From an uncultured Oscillibacter sp. (lineage in GTDB: Bacteria > Bacillota > Clostridia > Oscillospirales > Oscillospiraceae), in contig CAJTVF010000011.1 in the NCBI GenBank assembly GCA_910579435.1, forward strand, positions 1-57,929: a stretch of DNA of 57,929 bases. Reading direction: 5' to 3'. Position 1 is the stretch's first letter, and the number at the start of each line of letters is the position of its first letter. Under the pieces are notes generated by a model. That model was given only the letters and a program-made list of their open reading frames with translations, was not told the DNA's origin and ran no database searches. The position numbers were made by a program, and so were the translations under genes. This document shows positions 32,451 to 40,254 of the stretch, piece after piece.

Positions 32451-33491
32451 TTACGGCTGTTTGTCATCCGGGTTTTTCGGCCCGTCCTTCTTCCGGTTGA
32501 AGAAGCCGTTCCCCCGTTCCCGGGCCTCCCGGAAGGCCGCCGTCCGCTGAATCTGTCTCCGCTTGGAGAGCTTCACCACCACCAGGAGAACCAGCCCCAG
32601 GAACAAGAGCCAAATCCAGTTGTAGGCCAGGAAGATGGCCAGCCCCTGGAGGAAGTCCCCGAAGCTGCGGAGGCCGCCCGTAAAGGCGTTCCCCAGGCGG
32701 CTCGCGAAGGTGGGGGGAGCCTCCTCCACCGTGGTGAGGCGCAGCACCTCCTGAATCCGGAGCTCAATGGTGGCGAAATCCACCAGGGAGTCATAATGCC
32801 GCAGGGACCCGGTAAGCTGCTCGATCTGGTATTCCGTCTCGCTGATGGCGTTTTCCAGGTCGATGATGTCCTCCATATTTTCCGCCTTGGAAAGCAGCAT
32901 CTGGAGCCGCTCCATCTTGGTCTTCTGGGTTTCCAGGCGGCTCTCCGTGTCGTAGTACCGCTCGCTGATGTTGTCCGCGTTCCGGCTCTGGCTGGTGACG
33001 TGGCTGATTTCCCCCACGGTCTTCAAGAAGCCCCGGAACTCCTTGGCGGGGACCCGGACCGTGTAGCTGGCGCTCCGGCTGCCGTCGCCGCCGCTGCCGG
33101 CGGAGGCGTATTCCAGGTAGCCCCCCAGCCCGTCCACCAGGTCCTCCAGGGCGGCGGTGCAGGTGTCAAAGTCCTGGGTCTCCGCCTGGATATCGGCGGT
33201 ATAGACTATCTTGGCGCTGGCAAGGCGGTCCTCCGCCTGGGTTTCGCCCCCATCGGGGGCCGCTCCCGGCCCGGCGGGTTCCCCGGCGCCGCCGGCAGGA
33301 GCGTCAAAGCCGAACTCCTGTACGGCGGCCTTCCAGTCGTCTCCGCCGCCGCTGTCATAGGCCGTCTGGCTCTCGCTGGCGGCGGGGGCGCCGGAATCGC
33401 TTCCCCCGCTGTAGCCCCCGCCTCCTCCGCAGGCGGTGAGGGCCAGGGCCGTCAGCAGGGCCGCCAGGAACAGGGCAAGTCCTCTTTTCAT
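32451..33491 (-). CDS. DUF4349 lipoprotein
   Basis: The 346-residue protein has a lipoprotein signal (LTALALTAC then a Gly run), a low-complexity Gly/Ser/Ala region to about 95, the DUF4349 domain (KIVYTADIQAETQDFDTCTAALEDLV, VRVPAKEFRGFL, SQSRNADNISERYYDTESRLETQ), a coiled coil (about 195-245), and a C-terminal membrane helix (WIWLLFLGLVLLVVV) with a basic tail. It would be anchored outside the membrane at both ends. Function unknown. AAGGAGGAT precedes the ATG at 33491. Confidence 0.9.
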   Translation of the reverse strand: MKRGLALFLAALLTALALTACGGGGGYSGGSDSGAPAASESQTAYDSGGGDDWKAAVQEFGFDAPAGGAGEPAGPGAAPDGGETQAEDRLASAKIVYTADIQAETQDFDTCTAALEDLVDGLGGYLEYASAGSGGDGSRSASYTVRVPAKEFRGFLKTVGEISHVTSQSRNADNISERYYDTESRLETQKTKMERLQMLLSKAENMEDIIDLENAISETEYQIEQLTGSLRHYDSLVDFATIELRIQEVLRLTTVEEAPPTFASRLGNAFTGGLRSFGDFLQGLAIFLAYNWIWLLFLGLVLLVVVKLSKRRQIQRTAAFREARERGNGFFNRKKDGPKNPDDKQP

Positions 33492-33596
33492 CCGTTCATC
33501 CTCCTTGTCCGCCCCGTCTTCCAAGCGGGGCTGTTACTTATATAGACGGATTTTCCGGGGGAAAGGTTCCGGGGAGCCCCAAACTTTCCCCTATGA

Positions 33597-33622
33597 AAAC
33601 AGGGCTCCGCCTTCGGAGCCCT
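33597..33622 (-). terminator. intrinsic terminator after the SprA-related gene
   Basis: On the minus strand AGGGCTCCG-AAG-GCGGAGCCCT followed by GTTTTC. Confidence 0.6.
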
Positions 33623-33634
33623 GTTCGCCTCGCA

Positions 33635-34561
33635 TCACGCCACCGCCGAGAAGGGGGTGCGCGTCTTCTGTTCTTCCTCGTTCTGCCGGGCCAGGTCCTG
33701 CTGCTGGGCGGCGCTGTCCGTGTCCGCCTTGGTGACGGTGCGGGTAGTGCCGCCGGAGACATAGGACTTGCCGCACTCCGGACAGATCTCCGTGTGCATG
33801 GTCACGCTCTGGCTGACCACCTTCCGGCCCTCCCGGCCGGCCTTGGCCCGCTCCCGGTAGACATGCTCCATCTCATGGCCCCGGACGGCGGAGGCCGCCT
33901 GCTCCGGCTTGATGTTGGTGGGCGTCTGGAAGGAGACCCCCATGTCGTCGGACCCGTCCTGGTACTTCCGCTCCTCGCAGGTCTGGCACTCGCCCTCCTT
34001 CAGGGCCTCCTGGGCGCTCTCGGCCCCCTGGGCGGGCTTGCCGTCCAGGGCCTTTTCATCCTCCCCCTTCTCCTGTCCGGGGAGGCCGGGGATTCTGCCC
34101 TCCTCCGCGTCCGGCGCGCCGCGGCTCAGCACATCCTCCGCGCCCTCCAGGTCGTTCCGGCCCAGGGCCTCCTCCGCCTGGAAGAGCTGCCCCTCCAGGG
34201 CGCTCTTCCGGGACCCGTCCACGGGGGAGAGGCCCTCCTTCCCGGTTTCCACAAACATGCCCTCGGGGTCGATCTCGCCGTAGCGGGTCCGCATCCGCCC
34301 GGCCATAGCCGCCGGGTCGTTCTCCAGCCGCGCCGCCAGCTCCGGCAAGGACGCCTCGTCCCGGGAGACGGGGCGCACGGCCTTCACCGGCTCCACCGGC
34401 GTTTCCGGGGAGGGGCTCTTCCGGGCCGTCCGGACCTGGCCGCCCATCTGCGCCTGCTGGGCGCTCCGCGCGTTTCGAATGTTCTCCGACAGCCGGGACT
34501 GGTAGAAGCTCCCGATCCCGCCCATCCCAAAGCCGCCGGTGCCGGAAATTCCGCCGATCAT
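33635..34561 (-). CDS. putative metalloprotease, SprA-related/CJM1_0395 family
   Basis: The 308-residue protein begins with a Gly-rich segment and a long charged low-complexity region, followed by a conserved C-terminal part: CQTCEERKYQDGSDD, VSFQTPTNI, the zinc-protease motif HEMEH in AVRGHEMEHVYRERAKA, then HTEICPECGKSYVSGG with a Cys pair. This is the SprA-related putative metalloprotease family; substrates are unknown. GAGGTG precedes the ATG at 34561. A family-1 MITE-like element lies about 50 bp upstream, in its promoter region. Confidence 0.85.
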   Translation of the reverse strand: MIGGISGTGGFGMGGIGSFYQSRLSENIRNARSAQQAQMGGQVRTARKSPSPETPVEPVKAVRPVSRDEASLPELAARLENDPAAMAGRMRTRYGEIDPEGMFVETGKEGLSPVDGSRKSALEGQLFQAEEALGRNDLEGAEDVLSRGAPDAEEGRIPGLPGQEKGEDEKALDGKPAQGAESAQEALKEGECQTCEERKYQDGSDDMGVSFQTPTNIKPEQAASAVRGHEMEHVYRERAKAGREGRKVVSQSVTMHTEICPECGKSYVSGGTTRTVTKADTDSAAQQQDLARQNEEEQKTRTPFSAVA

Positions 34562-34611
34562 ACGATCACCTCATATCTGAAATTGCTTCGCAGCGATAAT
34601 CCTACAGGTAT

Positions 34612-34772
34612 AGGAAGCACTGATTTAATCAACGTGTGCAGATTTGCGCCAGAAATTTTCGCCGGCAAGGAAGAAAATTGCAGGAATCCTGGCGGATTTC
34701 AAGATTTTCTGACGCAGATCAGCGGAAATTTATGGCGTAAAGATGTGCGCGGGGATTAAATCAGTGCTTCCT
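34612..34772 (+). mobile_element. family-1 MITE-like element, complete (161 bp)
   Basis: Terminal repeats AGGAAGCACTGATTTAATC and GATTAAATCAGTGCTTCCT are perfect inverses. The inner arms also pair (GAAAATT-gcag-GAATCC-TGGC-GGATTTC-aag-GATTTTC). TA or AT (one-base ambiguity) is repeated at both borders. No coding capacity. Confidence 0.95.
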
Positions 34773-34824
34773 ATAGTATACCAATCCCCCGCCCAAAGCG
34801 CAAGCCCTTTTTCGCCCGCCAAAC

Positions 34825-34858
34825 AAAAAAAGGCCGCCGGGGAGGGGCCCCGGCGGCG
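34825..34858 (-). terminator. intrinsic terminator after the 2-hydroxyacid oxidase gene
   Basis: On the minus strand GCCGCCGGGG-CCCCT-CCCCGGCGGC is followed by CTTTTTTT. Confidence 0.85.
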
Positions 34859-34863
34859 CTGGC

Positions 34864-35886
34864 TCAGTATCCGAAAATCATGTCCCGGCGGATCTCCGCC
34901 AGGGAGTGGGCCCCGCACATGGCCATGGCGTCGGCCAGCTCGGCTTTCAGCTTGTCCACGTAGACCTGCACGCCCCCGGCACCGCCGCCGTAAACCATGT
35001 TCACGAAGGGCCGGCCGATCAGCACCGCGTCCGCCCCCAGGGCCAGGGCCTTGAACACGTCCAGGCCGGAGCGGACGCCGCCGTCCACCAGGACGGTCAT
35101 CTTCCCGCCCACGGCGTCCGCGATGGCGGGAAGGACCTCGGCGGTGGAGGGGCACTGGTCCAGCACCCGGCCCCCGTGGTTGGAGACCACGATGCCGCTG
35201 GCTCCGGCCTCCAGGGCCTTCTCCGCGCCCCGGACCGTCATGACGCCCTTGAGGATGAAGGGAATCCCCTCCATCATGCTCACAATTTCCCTCAGCTCCT
35301 CCACGGTTTTGCTGCCCGCCGGGGGCTGGAGGTTTTTCAGGAAGGGCAGGCCCGCCGCGTCGATGTCCATGGCCACGGCGAAGGGCTTCGCCGCCTTCAC
35401 CAGAGCCAGCTTCTCCCGGATGGTCTCCAGGTTCCAGGGCTTGATGGTGGGCACGCCCCGGCCGTTTTGCTTTTTCAGCGCCCCGGCGGCGGCCTCCATG
35501 ACGGCGGGATTCGTGCCGTCGCCGGTGAAGGCGGCGATGCCCGCCTGGGCGCAGGCGGCGACCAGAATATCGTTATAGGCCAGGTCGTCGTACTTGTCCC
35601 CGTAGTGGAGCTGCATGGCGCCCACAGGGGCGGCGAACACGGGCAGGTCCACCGCCTGCCCGAAGAGGGTGAAGGAGGTGTCCACGGGCTTGTTCTCGCA
35701 GATGGTGTCCATGTTGACGCACAGCTCCTGCCACTTCTGGTAGTTGCGGATAAAGCCGGTGCCGATCCCCTTGGCCCCGGGGCCGGGCATGGTGTTTTTG
35801 CAGGCCAGGCCGTTGCAGGCGGGGCAGGACTTGCAGTGAGGGCCCATACAGGTGCGGGCGTTTTCCAGGACTTCCTGATAAGTCAT
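34864..35886 (-). CDS. FMN-dependent alpha-hydroxyacid oxidase/dehydrogenase
   Basis: The 340-residue TIM-barrel protein belongs to the FMN-dependent alpha-hydroxyacid dehydrogenase family (lactate/glycolate oxidase type). Visible features are FAAPVGAMQLHYGD, ILKGVMTVRGAEKALEAG with the FMN lysine, SNHGGRVLDQCPST with the catalytic His and substrate Arg, and LVDGGVRSGLDVFKALALGADAVLIGRP. The N-terminus has a Cys cluster (CMGPHCKSCPACNGLAC) that might bind a metal cluster, a feature of anaerobe forms. Substrate not determined. GGAGGGAAC precedes the ATG at 35886. Confidence 0.9.
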   Translation of the reverse strand: MTYQEVLENARTCMGPHCKSCPACNGLACKNTMPGPGAKGIGTGFIRNYQKWQELCVNMDTICENKPVDTSFTLFGQAVDLPVFAAPVGAMQLHYGDKYDDLAYNDILVAACAQAGIAAFTGDGTNPAVMEAAAGALKKQNGRGVPTIKPWNLETIREKLALVKAAKPFAVAMDIDAAGLPFLKNLQPPAGSKTVEELREIVSMMEGIPFILKGVMTVRGAEKALEAGASGIVVSNHGGRVLDQCPSTAEVLPAIADAVGGKMTVLVDGGVRSGLDVFKALALGADAVLIGRPFVNMVYGGGAGGVQVYVDKLKAELADAMAMCGAHSLAEIRRDMIFGY

Positions 35887-35963
35887 GTCGAGTTCCCTCC
35901 AGTTATATGTTTTTGAGAGCGCGCTTTTCCTGATTGTACAGGAAGCGCGGGGAAAAGGCAAGC

Positions 35964-36170
35964 TCAGAACTGGAAAAAGGCGTCCATCTCCGCGTAGCAG
36001 TTCAGCGCGTAAAGCAGCTCCTCCTCCGAGGCGTTCCGCTTCCGCTCCAGGACGCTGAGAAGGACGCCGTCCAGCATCTCCGGCATCAGCTCGCTGTACA
36101 TCCGGTGTTCGTCGCAAAAGGCGGGGAAAAGCTCCAGCTCCCGCCGGAACAGCCCGGCCCTGTTTTTCAT
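35964..36170 (-). CDS. small acidic hypothetical protein, 68 aa
   Basis: A 68-residue ORF with protein-like composition (LMPEMLDGVLLSVLERKRNASEEELLYALNCYAEMDAFF), helical and acidic. No family is recognised and the ribosome site is poor. It lies between the 2-hydroxyacid oxidase gene and the divergent DUF6774-like gene, whose start is about 20 bp away. Confidence 0.45.
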   Translation of the reverse strand: MKNRAGLFRRELELFPAFCDEHRMYSELMPEMLDGVLLSVLERKRNASEEELLYALNCYAEMDAFFQF

Positions 36171-36190
36171 AGACTGCTGTGGGTGATAAT

Positions 36191-36364
36191 ATGAGAAACC
36201 CGAACTGCGACCCCCTGGCCCTGACCACCACGGTGAACTCCCTGGCGGTAGCCATCGCGGGTCAATTGAACGACCAGGAGCTGGGCCTGGTGGGAGCCAT
36301 CCTGACCCAGCTGGGGGACACCCTGGAGACCATCGCGGCCCAGCGGGAAATTTGTTCCCGCTGA
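36191..36364 (+). CDS. DUF6774-like small protein
   Basis: The 57-residue product matches the DUF6774 pattern: a short N-terminus, then LTTTVNSLAVAIAGQLNDQELGLVGAILTQLGDTLETIAAQ. Function unknown; it is probably a small helical cytoplasmic protein. ATG 36191 has GGGTGAT upstream; a GTG at 36179 would add four residues. A family-1 element begins five bases after the stop codon. Confidence 0.7.
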   Translation: MRNPNCDPLALTTTVNSLAVAIAGQLNDQELGLVGAILTQLGDTLETIAAQREICSR

Positions 36365-36368
36365 CTTA

Positions 36369-36529
36369 AGGAAGCACTGATTTAATCCCCGCGCACATCT
36401 TTACGCCATAAATTTCCGCTGATCTGCGTCAGAAAATCTTGAAATCCGCCAGGATTCCTGCAATTTTCTTCCTTGCCAGCGAAAATTTCCGGCGCAAATC
36501 TGCACGCGTTGATTAAATCAGTGCTTCCT
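36369..36529 (-). mobile_element. family-1 MITE-like element, complete (161 bp)
   Basis: Perfect terminal repeats AGGAAGCACTGATTTAATC / GATTAAATCAGTGCTTCCT with TA at 36367-36368 and 36530-36531. Opposite orientation to the copy at 34612 and nearly identical to it. Confidence 0.95.
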
Positions 36530-36531
36530 TA

Positions 36532-36552
36532 GGTTTTGTTTGAAAAAAGGCC
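36532..36552. mobile_element. collapsed family-2 element remnant
   Basis: GGTTTTGTTTGAAAAAAGGCC (split here as two termini joined) is what remains if both ends of a family-2 element are fused with the interior lost. It is bordered by TA on both sides; the right TA plus the element's first base makes the TAG stop codon of the next gene. Confidence 0.65.
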
Positions 36553-38780
36553 TAACCCAGCAGGCGCTTCGCGATCTCCACGTTTCCCCGCTCCATCTCC
36601 CGGAGCTTCCGGACCGCCTCCGCCTGGGCCTGCTTGTCCCCGGCCCGGGCGGCGGCCCGGTCGATCAGGCGGCGGAGCGTCTCCTCCGTCAGGGTCTCCA
36701 GGTCCGTGAAGTTCTCCTGTCCGATATAGCGGAGGAAGGCGGAGACCTTCGGGTCGTACACCACCCCCGCCAGGGGGATGCCCTGTCCGGCGGCGAAAAT
36801 CAGGGCGTGGAGCCGCATGGACACCACGATCTCCATGCGGGACAGCGAGCCGATGATGGTCCCGGCGGCCCCGGCGTCGTCCAGGAAATAGCGGGGGATA
36901 TCGCCCAGCTCCCGCGCCGCCTCCCGGGCGGCGGCAGGGTCCTGGCCCTTCTCCACCGCCGTGAAGACGGGGGACAGGCCGTAGCGCTCCCAGGCGTACC
37001 GGGCCGCCGCCCCGAAGAGGGGCGCCTTCTCCCGGAAGCCCGGCCAGGGCCGGAGGGCGAAGCAGATATACCGCTCCCCATGGGGCGGAACGCCCGCCCG
37101 GAGGAGCACGCTGTCCGTCTTCTCCTCCGCGGCGGGGGACAGGGTCAGGGCCGGGTCCGCCGTCAGGCGGATGTCCGGCCTGTCCACGCCCATGGACTTC
37201 AATTCCTCCAGGGAGTCCGGCTCCCGGAGGGTGATGACGTCCACGTTCCGGTTCAGCACCTTGGCCGCCAGCTTCCGGTGGTTCTCCCGGCTGACGGGGC
37301 CGATGCCGCAGCCGTACATCTGCACCCTGCAGCCCGCCCATTTGGCGGCGCGGATGTTCATGAGATAAAACCAGAGGGACCGGCGGGAGGTCACGTCCTG
37401 GATGAGGCTGCCGCCGCCGTTGATATAGAGCTTCGCCCGCCGCATGGCCCCCAGCCAGCCGGGGAGGTCCACCCGGCTGACCGAGCGGACCCGGCAGGCC
37501 AGGCGGGTGGACCTGGGGTCCTTGGAGATGACCGTCACGGGCATGTCGGGGTCGATGGACCGCATTTCCTCCAGGATGGCCTCCAGAATCGCGTCGTCCC
37601 CGGCATTGCCCCGGCCATAGGCCCCGCAGATCACCGCGCCGTCCCGGCGGGCCCGGGGGCGGCTGTGGCGGCGGAGGATTTCGCCGTAAATGTGGAGCTG
37701 GGTCTCCACGGTTTTCTCAATGGAGAACCGGGCGGACGCCTTTTCAAAGAGCTTTTCCCCCATCTCATGCCGGAGGGCCGGGCCGTTCCCCAGCTTCGCC
37801 AGCCGCTTCCCCAGCGTCATGAAGTCCCGGGGCTGGAAGAGATAGCCGTTGACCCCATCGTCAATGAGATAGGGGATGCCCCCCACGGCGGTGGAGATGG
37901 TGGCGAGGTGGAACCGGGCTCCCTCGGTGAGGGCATAGGAAAAGGTCTCGGACAGGCTGGTGAGGACGTTGATATCCAACGCGCTGTAAAACCGGTCCAT
38001 GCCGCCGCTGATCCACCCGGCGAAGGTGACCTGCCGCTCCACCCCCAGTTCCCGGGCAAGAGCCCCCAGATTCTCCCGCTCCTCGCCGTCTCCGGCGATT
38101 ACTAACCGTAGTTTGCCGCATGTTTTATACGCCTCGGCAAAGCCCCGGATGAGGGTGGACATGTCCTTCACCGGGTTCAGCCGGGCGGCGATGCCCACCA
38201 CCACGGAATCCGCCTCCACGTCCGCCCCCAGGGAGCGGAGGTAGGGAAGCCGGTCCCCCTGGTCCGGCGCGGGGGTGAAGTCGATGCCGTTATAGATGGC
38301 GTAGAAGCGGTCCGCCGGGAAGCCCCGGGAAATGAGCAGGTCCACCATGGCGTCGGAGACGCCCACGCGGTAGTCCAGCCGCCGCAGGGCCCAGGTGTTG
38401 ATGACCCCGAAGGTGCACCGGGCCAGGGGGCGGCCCATGTAGTCGATTTTATAATCGCTGTGGATGGTGGTGACCACCGGAAGGCCCGTGAGCCGGCGGA
38501 GGAGGGCGCCGATCATATTGGCCCGGGAGCCGTGGCAGTGGATGAGCTGGAAGCCCTCCCGGCGGATATACTCCGCCAGCCGGCGGCGGATTTTGAAAAT
38601 GTGGTTGCCGCCGCAAATCATGGTCGGGATGCCCAGGGACCGGGCCTCTGCGGCGAAGGGGCCGTCCCGGAAGCAGACCAGCTGGGCGGTGATGGTCCTG
38701 TTCAGGTGCTGGAGGAGGCTCAGCACATGGGTCTTGGCCCCGCCGGAGTCCCCGCCGCTGATGAGATGAATGACCTTCAT
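36552..38780 (-). CDS. csaB: fusion of GT4 glycosyltransferase and CsaB polysaccharide pyruvyltransferase
   Basis: The 742-residue protein joins two enzymes. Residues about 1-370 are a GT4 glycosyltransferase (ISGGDSGGAKTHVLSLLQ, IHCHGSRANMIG, VSDAMVDLL, GIAARLNPVKDMSTLI, ALTEGARF). Residues about 385-735 are a CsaB-type pyruvyltransferase (AVICGAYGRGNAGDDAILEAI, INGGGSLIQDVTSRRSLWFY, MYGCGIGPV, SMRLHALIFAAGQGIPLAGVVYDPKV). CsaB ketalises a wall polysaccharide with pyruvate so that SLH-domain proteins can bind. No SLH protein is in the window. Start at 38780 with AAGGGG upstream. The stop codon lies at a MITE junction. Confidence 0.9.
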   Translation of the reverse strand: MKVIHLISGGDSGGAKTHVLSLLQHLNRTITAQLVCFRDGPFAAEARSLGIPTMICGGNHIFKIRRRLAEYIRREGFQLIHCHGSRANMIGALLRRLTGLPVVTTIHSDYKIDYMGRPLARCTFGVINTWALRRLDYRVGVSDAMVDLLISRGFPADRFYAIYNGIDFTPAPDQGDRLPYLRSLGADVEADSVVVGIAARLNPVKDMSTLIRGFAEAYKTCGKLRLVIAGDGEERENLGALARELGVERQVTFAGWISGGMDRFYSALDINVLTSLSETFSYALTEGARFHLATISTAVGGIPYLIDDGVNGYLFQPRDFMTLGKRLAKLGNGPALRHEMGEKLFEKASARFSIEKTVETQLHIYGEILRRHSRPRARRDGAVICGAYGRGNAGDDAILEAILEEMRSIDPDMPVTVISKDPRSTRLACRVRSVSRVDLPGWLGAMRRAKLYINGGGSLIQDVTSRRSLWFYLMNIRAAKWAGCRVQMYGCGIGPVSRENHRKLAAKVLNRNVDVITLREPDSLEELKSMGVDRPDIRLTADPALTLSPAAEEKTDSVLLRAGVPPHGERYICFALRPWPGFREKAPLFGAAARYAWERYGLSPVFTAVEKGQDPAAAREAARELGDIPRYFLDDAGAAGTIIGSLSRMEIVVSMRLHALIFAAGQGIPLAGVVYDPKVSAFLRYIGQENFTDLETLTEETLRRLIDRAAARAGDKQAQAEAVRKLREMERGNVEIAKRLLG

Positions 38781-38812
38781 GGCAAATATCCCCTTGTGAT
38801 TTTGTGAAAGGT

Positions 38813-38841
38813 ATTATATAATATTTTCCGGGCCTTGTCTA
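38813..38841 (-). promoter_or_regulatory. sigma-A promoter of the GT4-CsaB gene
   Basis: On the minus strand TAGACA (38836-38841), 17 bases, TATAAT (38813-38818), about 33 bp before the start codon. Confidence 0.85.
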
Positions 38842-38899
38842 CCAAAGGCTCCATCAATCTGAAAGAAGACGGGCCCGGGGCCCGCTATGGAGGTCTGGC

Positions 38900-39385
38900 A
38901 TGGAACAAAAGAAAGCGTTTCGCATCGGCAAATTCAACATCATCGACATCATCGCCGTGGCTTTGATTCTGGCGGTAGCCCTTTACGCCGCCGTGCGCGT
39001 CCTGAACCGGGGCGGGACCATTGAGGTGCCCACCATGGAGATTACCTATGTGGTCCGGGTGCAGAACGTGGCCGCGGAGCTGTACGAGAATTCCAAGGAA
39101 AACCTTCCCTCCCCGCTGATGGCCTCCGGGGCCCGGCTGAACGGGCGCATTGAGTCCGTGGAGGCCACCCCCTGGCTGGAGCTGGGGCCCGACGGGCAGT
39201 GGCACGAGGACCCGGACCATGTGAACCTCTATTTTACCTGCACCGCCACGGTGCCCAGGGAGGAGGTCATGACCACGAAGGTCGGGGAGCAGGAGGTCCG
39301 GATTGGGAAGACGGACTATATCATGAAGAGCGAAACCGTGGAGTTCCAGAACGGAACGGTCGTTGATGTAGAATGGGGAGATTGA
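38900..39385 (+). CDS. DUF4330 protein
   Basis: The 161-residue protein has one N-terminal membrane helix (FNIIDIIAVALILAVALYAAV) preceded by a basic stretch, then an extracytoplasmic beta-rich domain of the DUF4330 type with repeated V-x-V strands. DUF4330 proteins are commonly encoded beside wall-polysaccharide genes. TGGAGG is 8 bases before the ATG. It overlaps or abuts the lipoprotein gene at 39387 (stop TGA at 39383-39385), so the two are coupled. The gene is divergent from csaB. Confidence 0.85.
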   Translation: MEQKKAFRIGKFNIIDIIAVALILAVALYAAVRVLNRGGTIEVPTMEITYVVRVQNVAAELYENSKENLPSPLMASGARLNGRIESVEATPWLELGPDGQWHEDPDHVNLYFTCTATVPREEVMTTKVGEQEVRIGKTDYIMKSETVEFQNGTVVDVEWGD

Positions 39386-39386
39386 G

Positions 39387-39989
39387 ATGAAAAAAATTCT
39401 TGCGCTTTTTGCCCTGCTGGCCCTGCTGGCGGGGTGCTCCGCCGAGGCGGCCCCGGCCATGTACATTGAGCCCGCCAAGCTGAACGAGGAGGAGGAAGCC
39501 GTGGCCAAGCTCCTGGGGGCGGACACGGACCAGCACCTTTTTGACGTGGTGCTGGACGGGACGGCGAAAACCGTCCGCGTCAGCACCTATGCGCTGGAGG
39601 ACGGCAAGTGGGAGCTCGTCACCGGCGGCGGGGGCATGACCCTGAAAGAGGGAGAGAAGAAGGGCCGCATGGCCTTCGGCTTTGAGGACCTCCGGGGCGA
39701 GTACCGGGAGGCCGTGCAGTTTGGGAAGGATTTCACAGCGGTGAAGTACGGCTCCCCGGAGGAGACCGGCGACCCCGAGGGCATGGGCCGGACAACATCC
39801 TTCCTCTCCAACCGGACGGAGATCGTCTATGGCAGGGAGATTCCCCTGGCCATCCAGATCAACACCACGAAAAACGAGGTCATTTCCTATTTTACGGATT
39901 ACTTCTTTCAGCCGGAGGAGTATGAGAAGCTGGGCTATGAGCATGTGTACGCGTTGACGGTGACGTTCAGCCAGGAGCCTCTTTCCTGA
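39387..39989 (+). CDS. predicted lipoprotein, unknown function
   Basis: The 200-residue protein has a typical lipobox (ILALFALLALLAGCSAEA), then a soluble domain with alternating beta-type segments and no family that I recognise (VVLDGTAKTVRVSTYALEDGKWE, FGFEDLRGEYREAVQFG, FTDYFFQPEEYEKLGYEHVYAL). It follows the DUF4330 gene immediately; membrane-anchored extracytoplasmic function is likely. Confidence 0.75.
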   Translation: MKKILALFALLALLAGCSAEAAPAMYIEPAKLNEEEEAVAKLLGADTDQHLFDVVLDGTAKTVRVSTYALEDGKWELVTGGGGMTLKEGEKKGRMAFGFEDLRGEYREAVQFGKDFTAVKYGSPEETGDPEGMGRTTSFLSNRTEIVYGREIPLAIQINTTKNEVISYFTDYFFQPEEYEKLGYEHVYALTVTFSQEPLS

Positions 39990-39999
39990 GAAATTGAAA

Positions 40000-40036
40000 C
40001 CCCGGCGGGCCTTGAGGATGGTCCGCCGGGGTTTTG
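40000..40036 (+). terminator. intrinsic terminator
   Basis: CCCCGGCGGGCC-TTGAGGAT-GGTCCGCCGGGG followed by TTTTGTG ends the DUF4330-lipoprotein message. Confidence 0.85.
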
Positions 40037-40067
40037 TGTGTTCTATGGAAAGCGCCATGTTCCCGGA

Positions 40068-40215
40068 AAATGGCCTGACCAGGGGGTCAGGCCCCACAGG
40101 GAAAGTGCAAGCTCCTGCCCGGGTTACAGCAGCTCGGACTTATTGATGCTGTGTGTTTCTGTAGAACAGAAATCCATCTTTGTGGGGCCTGTGCCCCTGC
40201 ACAGACCATTCCTTC
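40068..40215 (+). repeat. repeat R5, copy c
   Basis: GGAAAATGGCCTGACCAGGGGGTCAGG at the left and TTTCTGTAGAACAGAAA plus GGGGCCTGTGCCCC to the right match copy b closely. Again it lies between converging genes. Confidence 0.85.
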
Positions 40216-40254
40216 AGGGCCCGCCTTCCTCCGGCAGAACTCCCCGCGGGTGCT

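Noticed and set aside
32451..33491. DUF4349 protein as an anti-sigma factor
   Set aside because: Although lipidated with a C-terminal membrane helix, no sigma factor gene adjoins it and the domain is the ordinary DUF4349 type.
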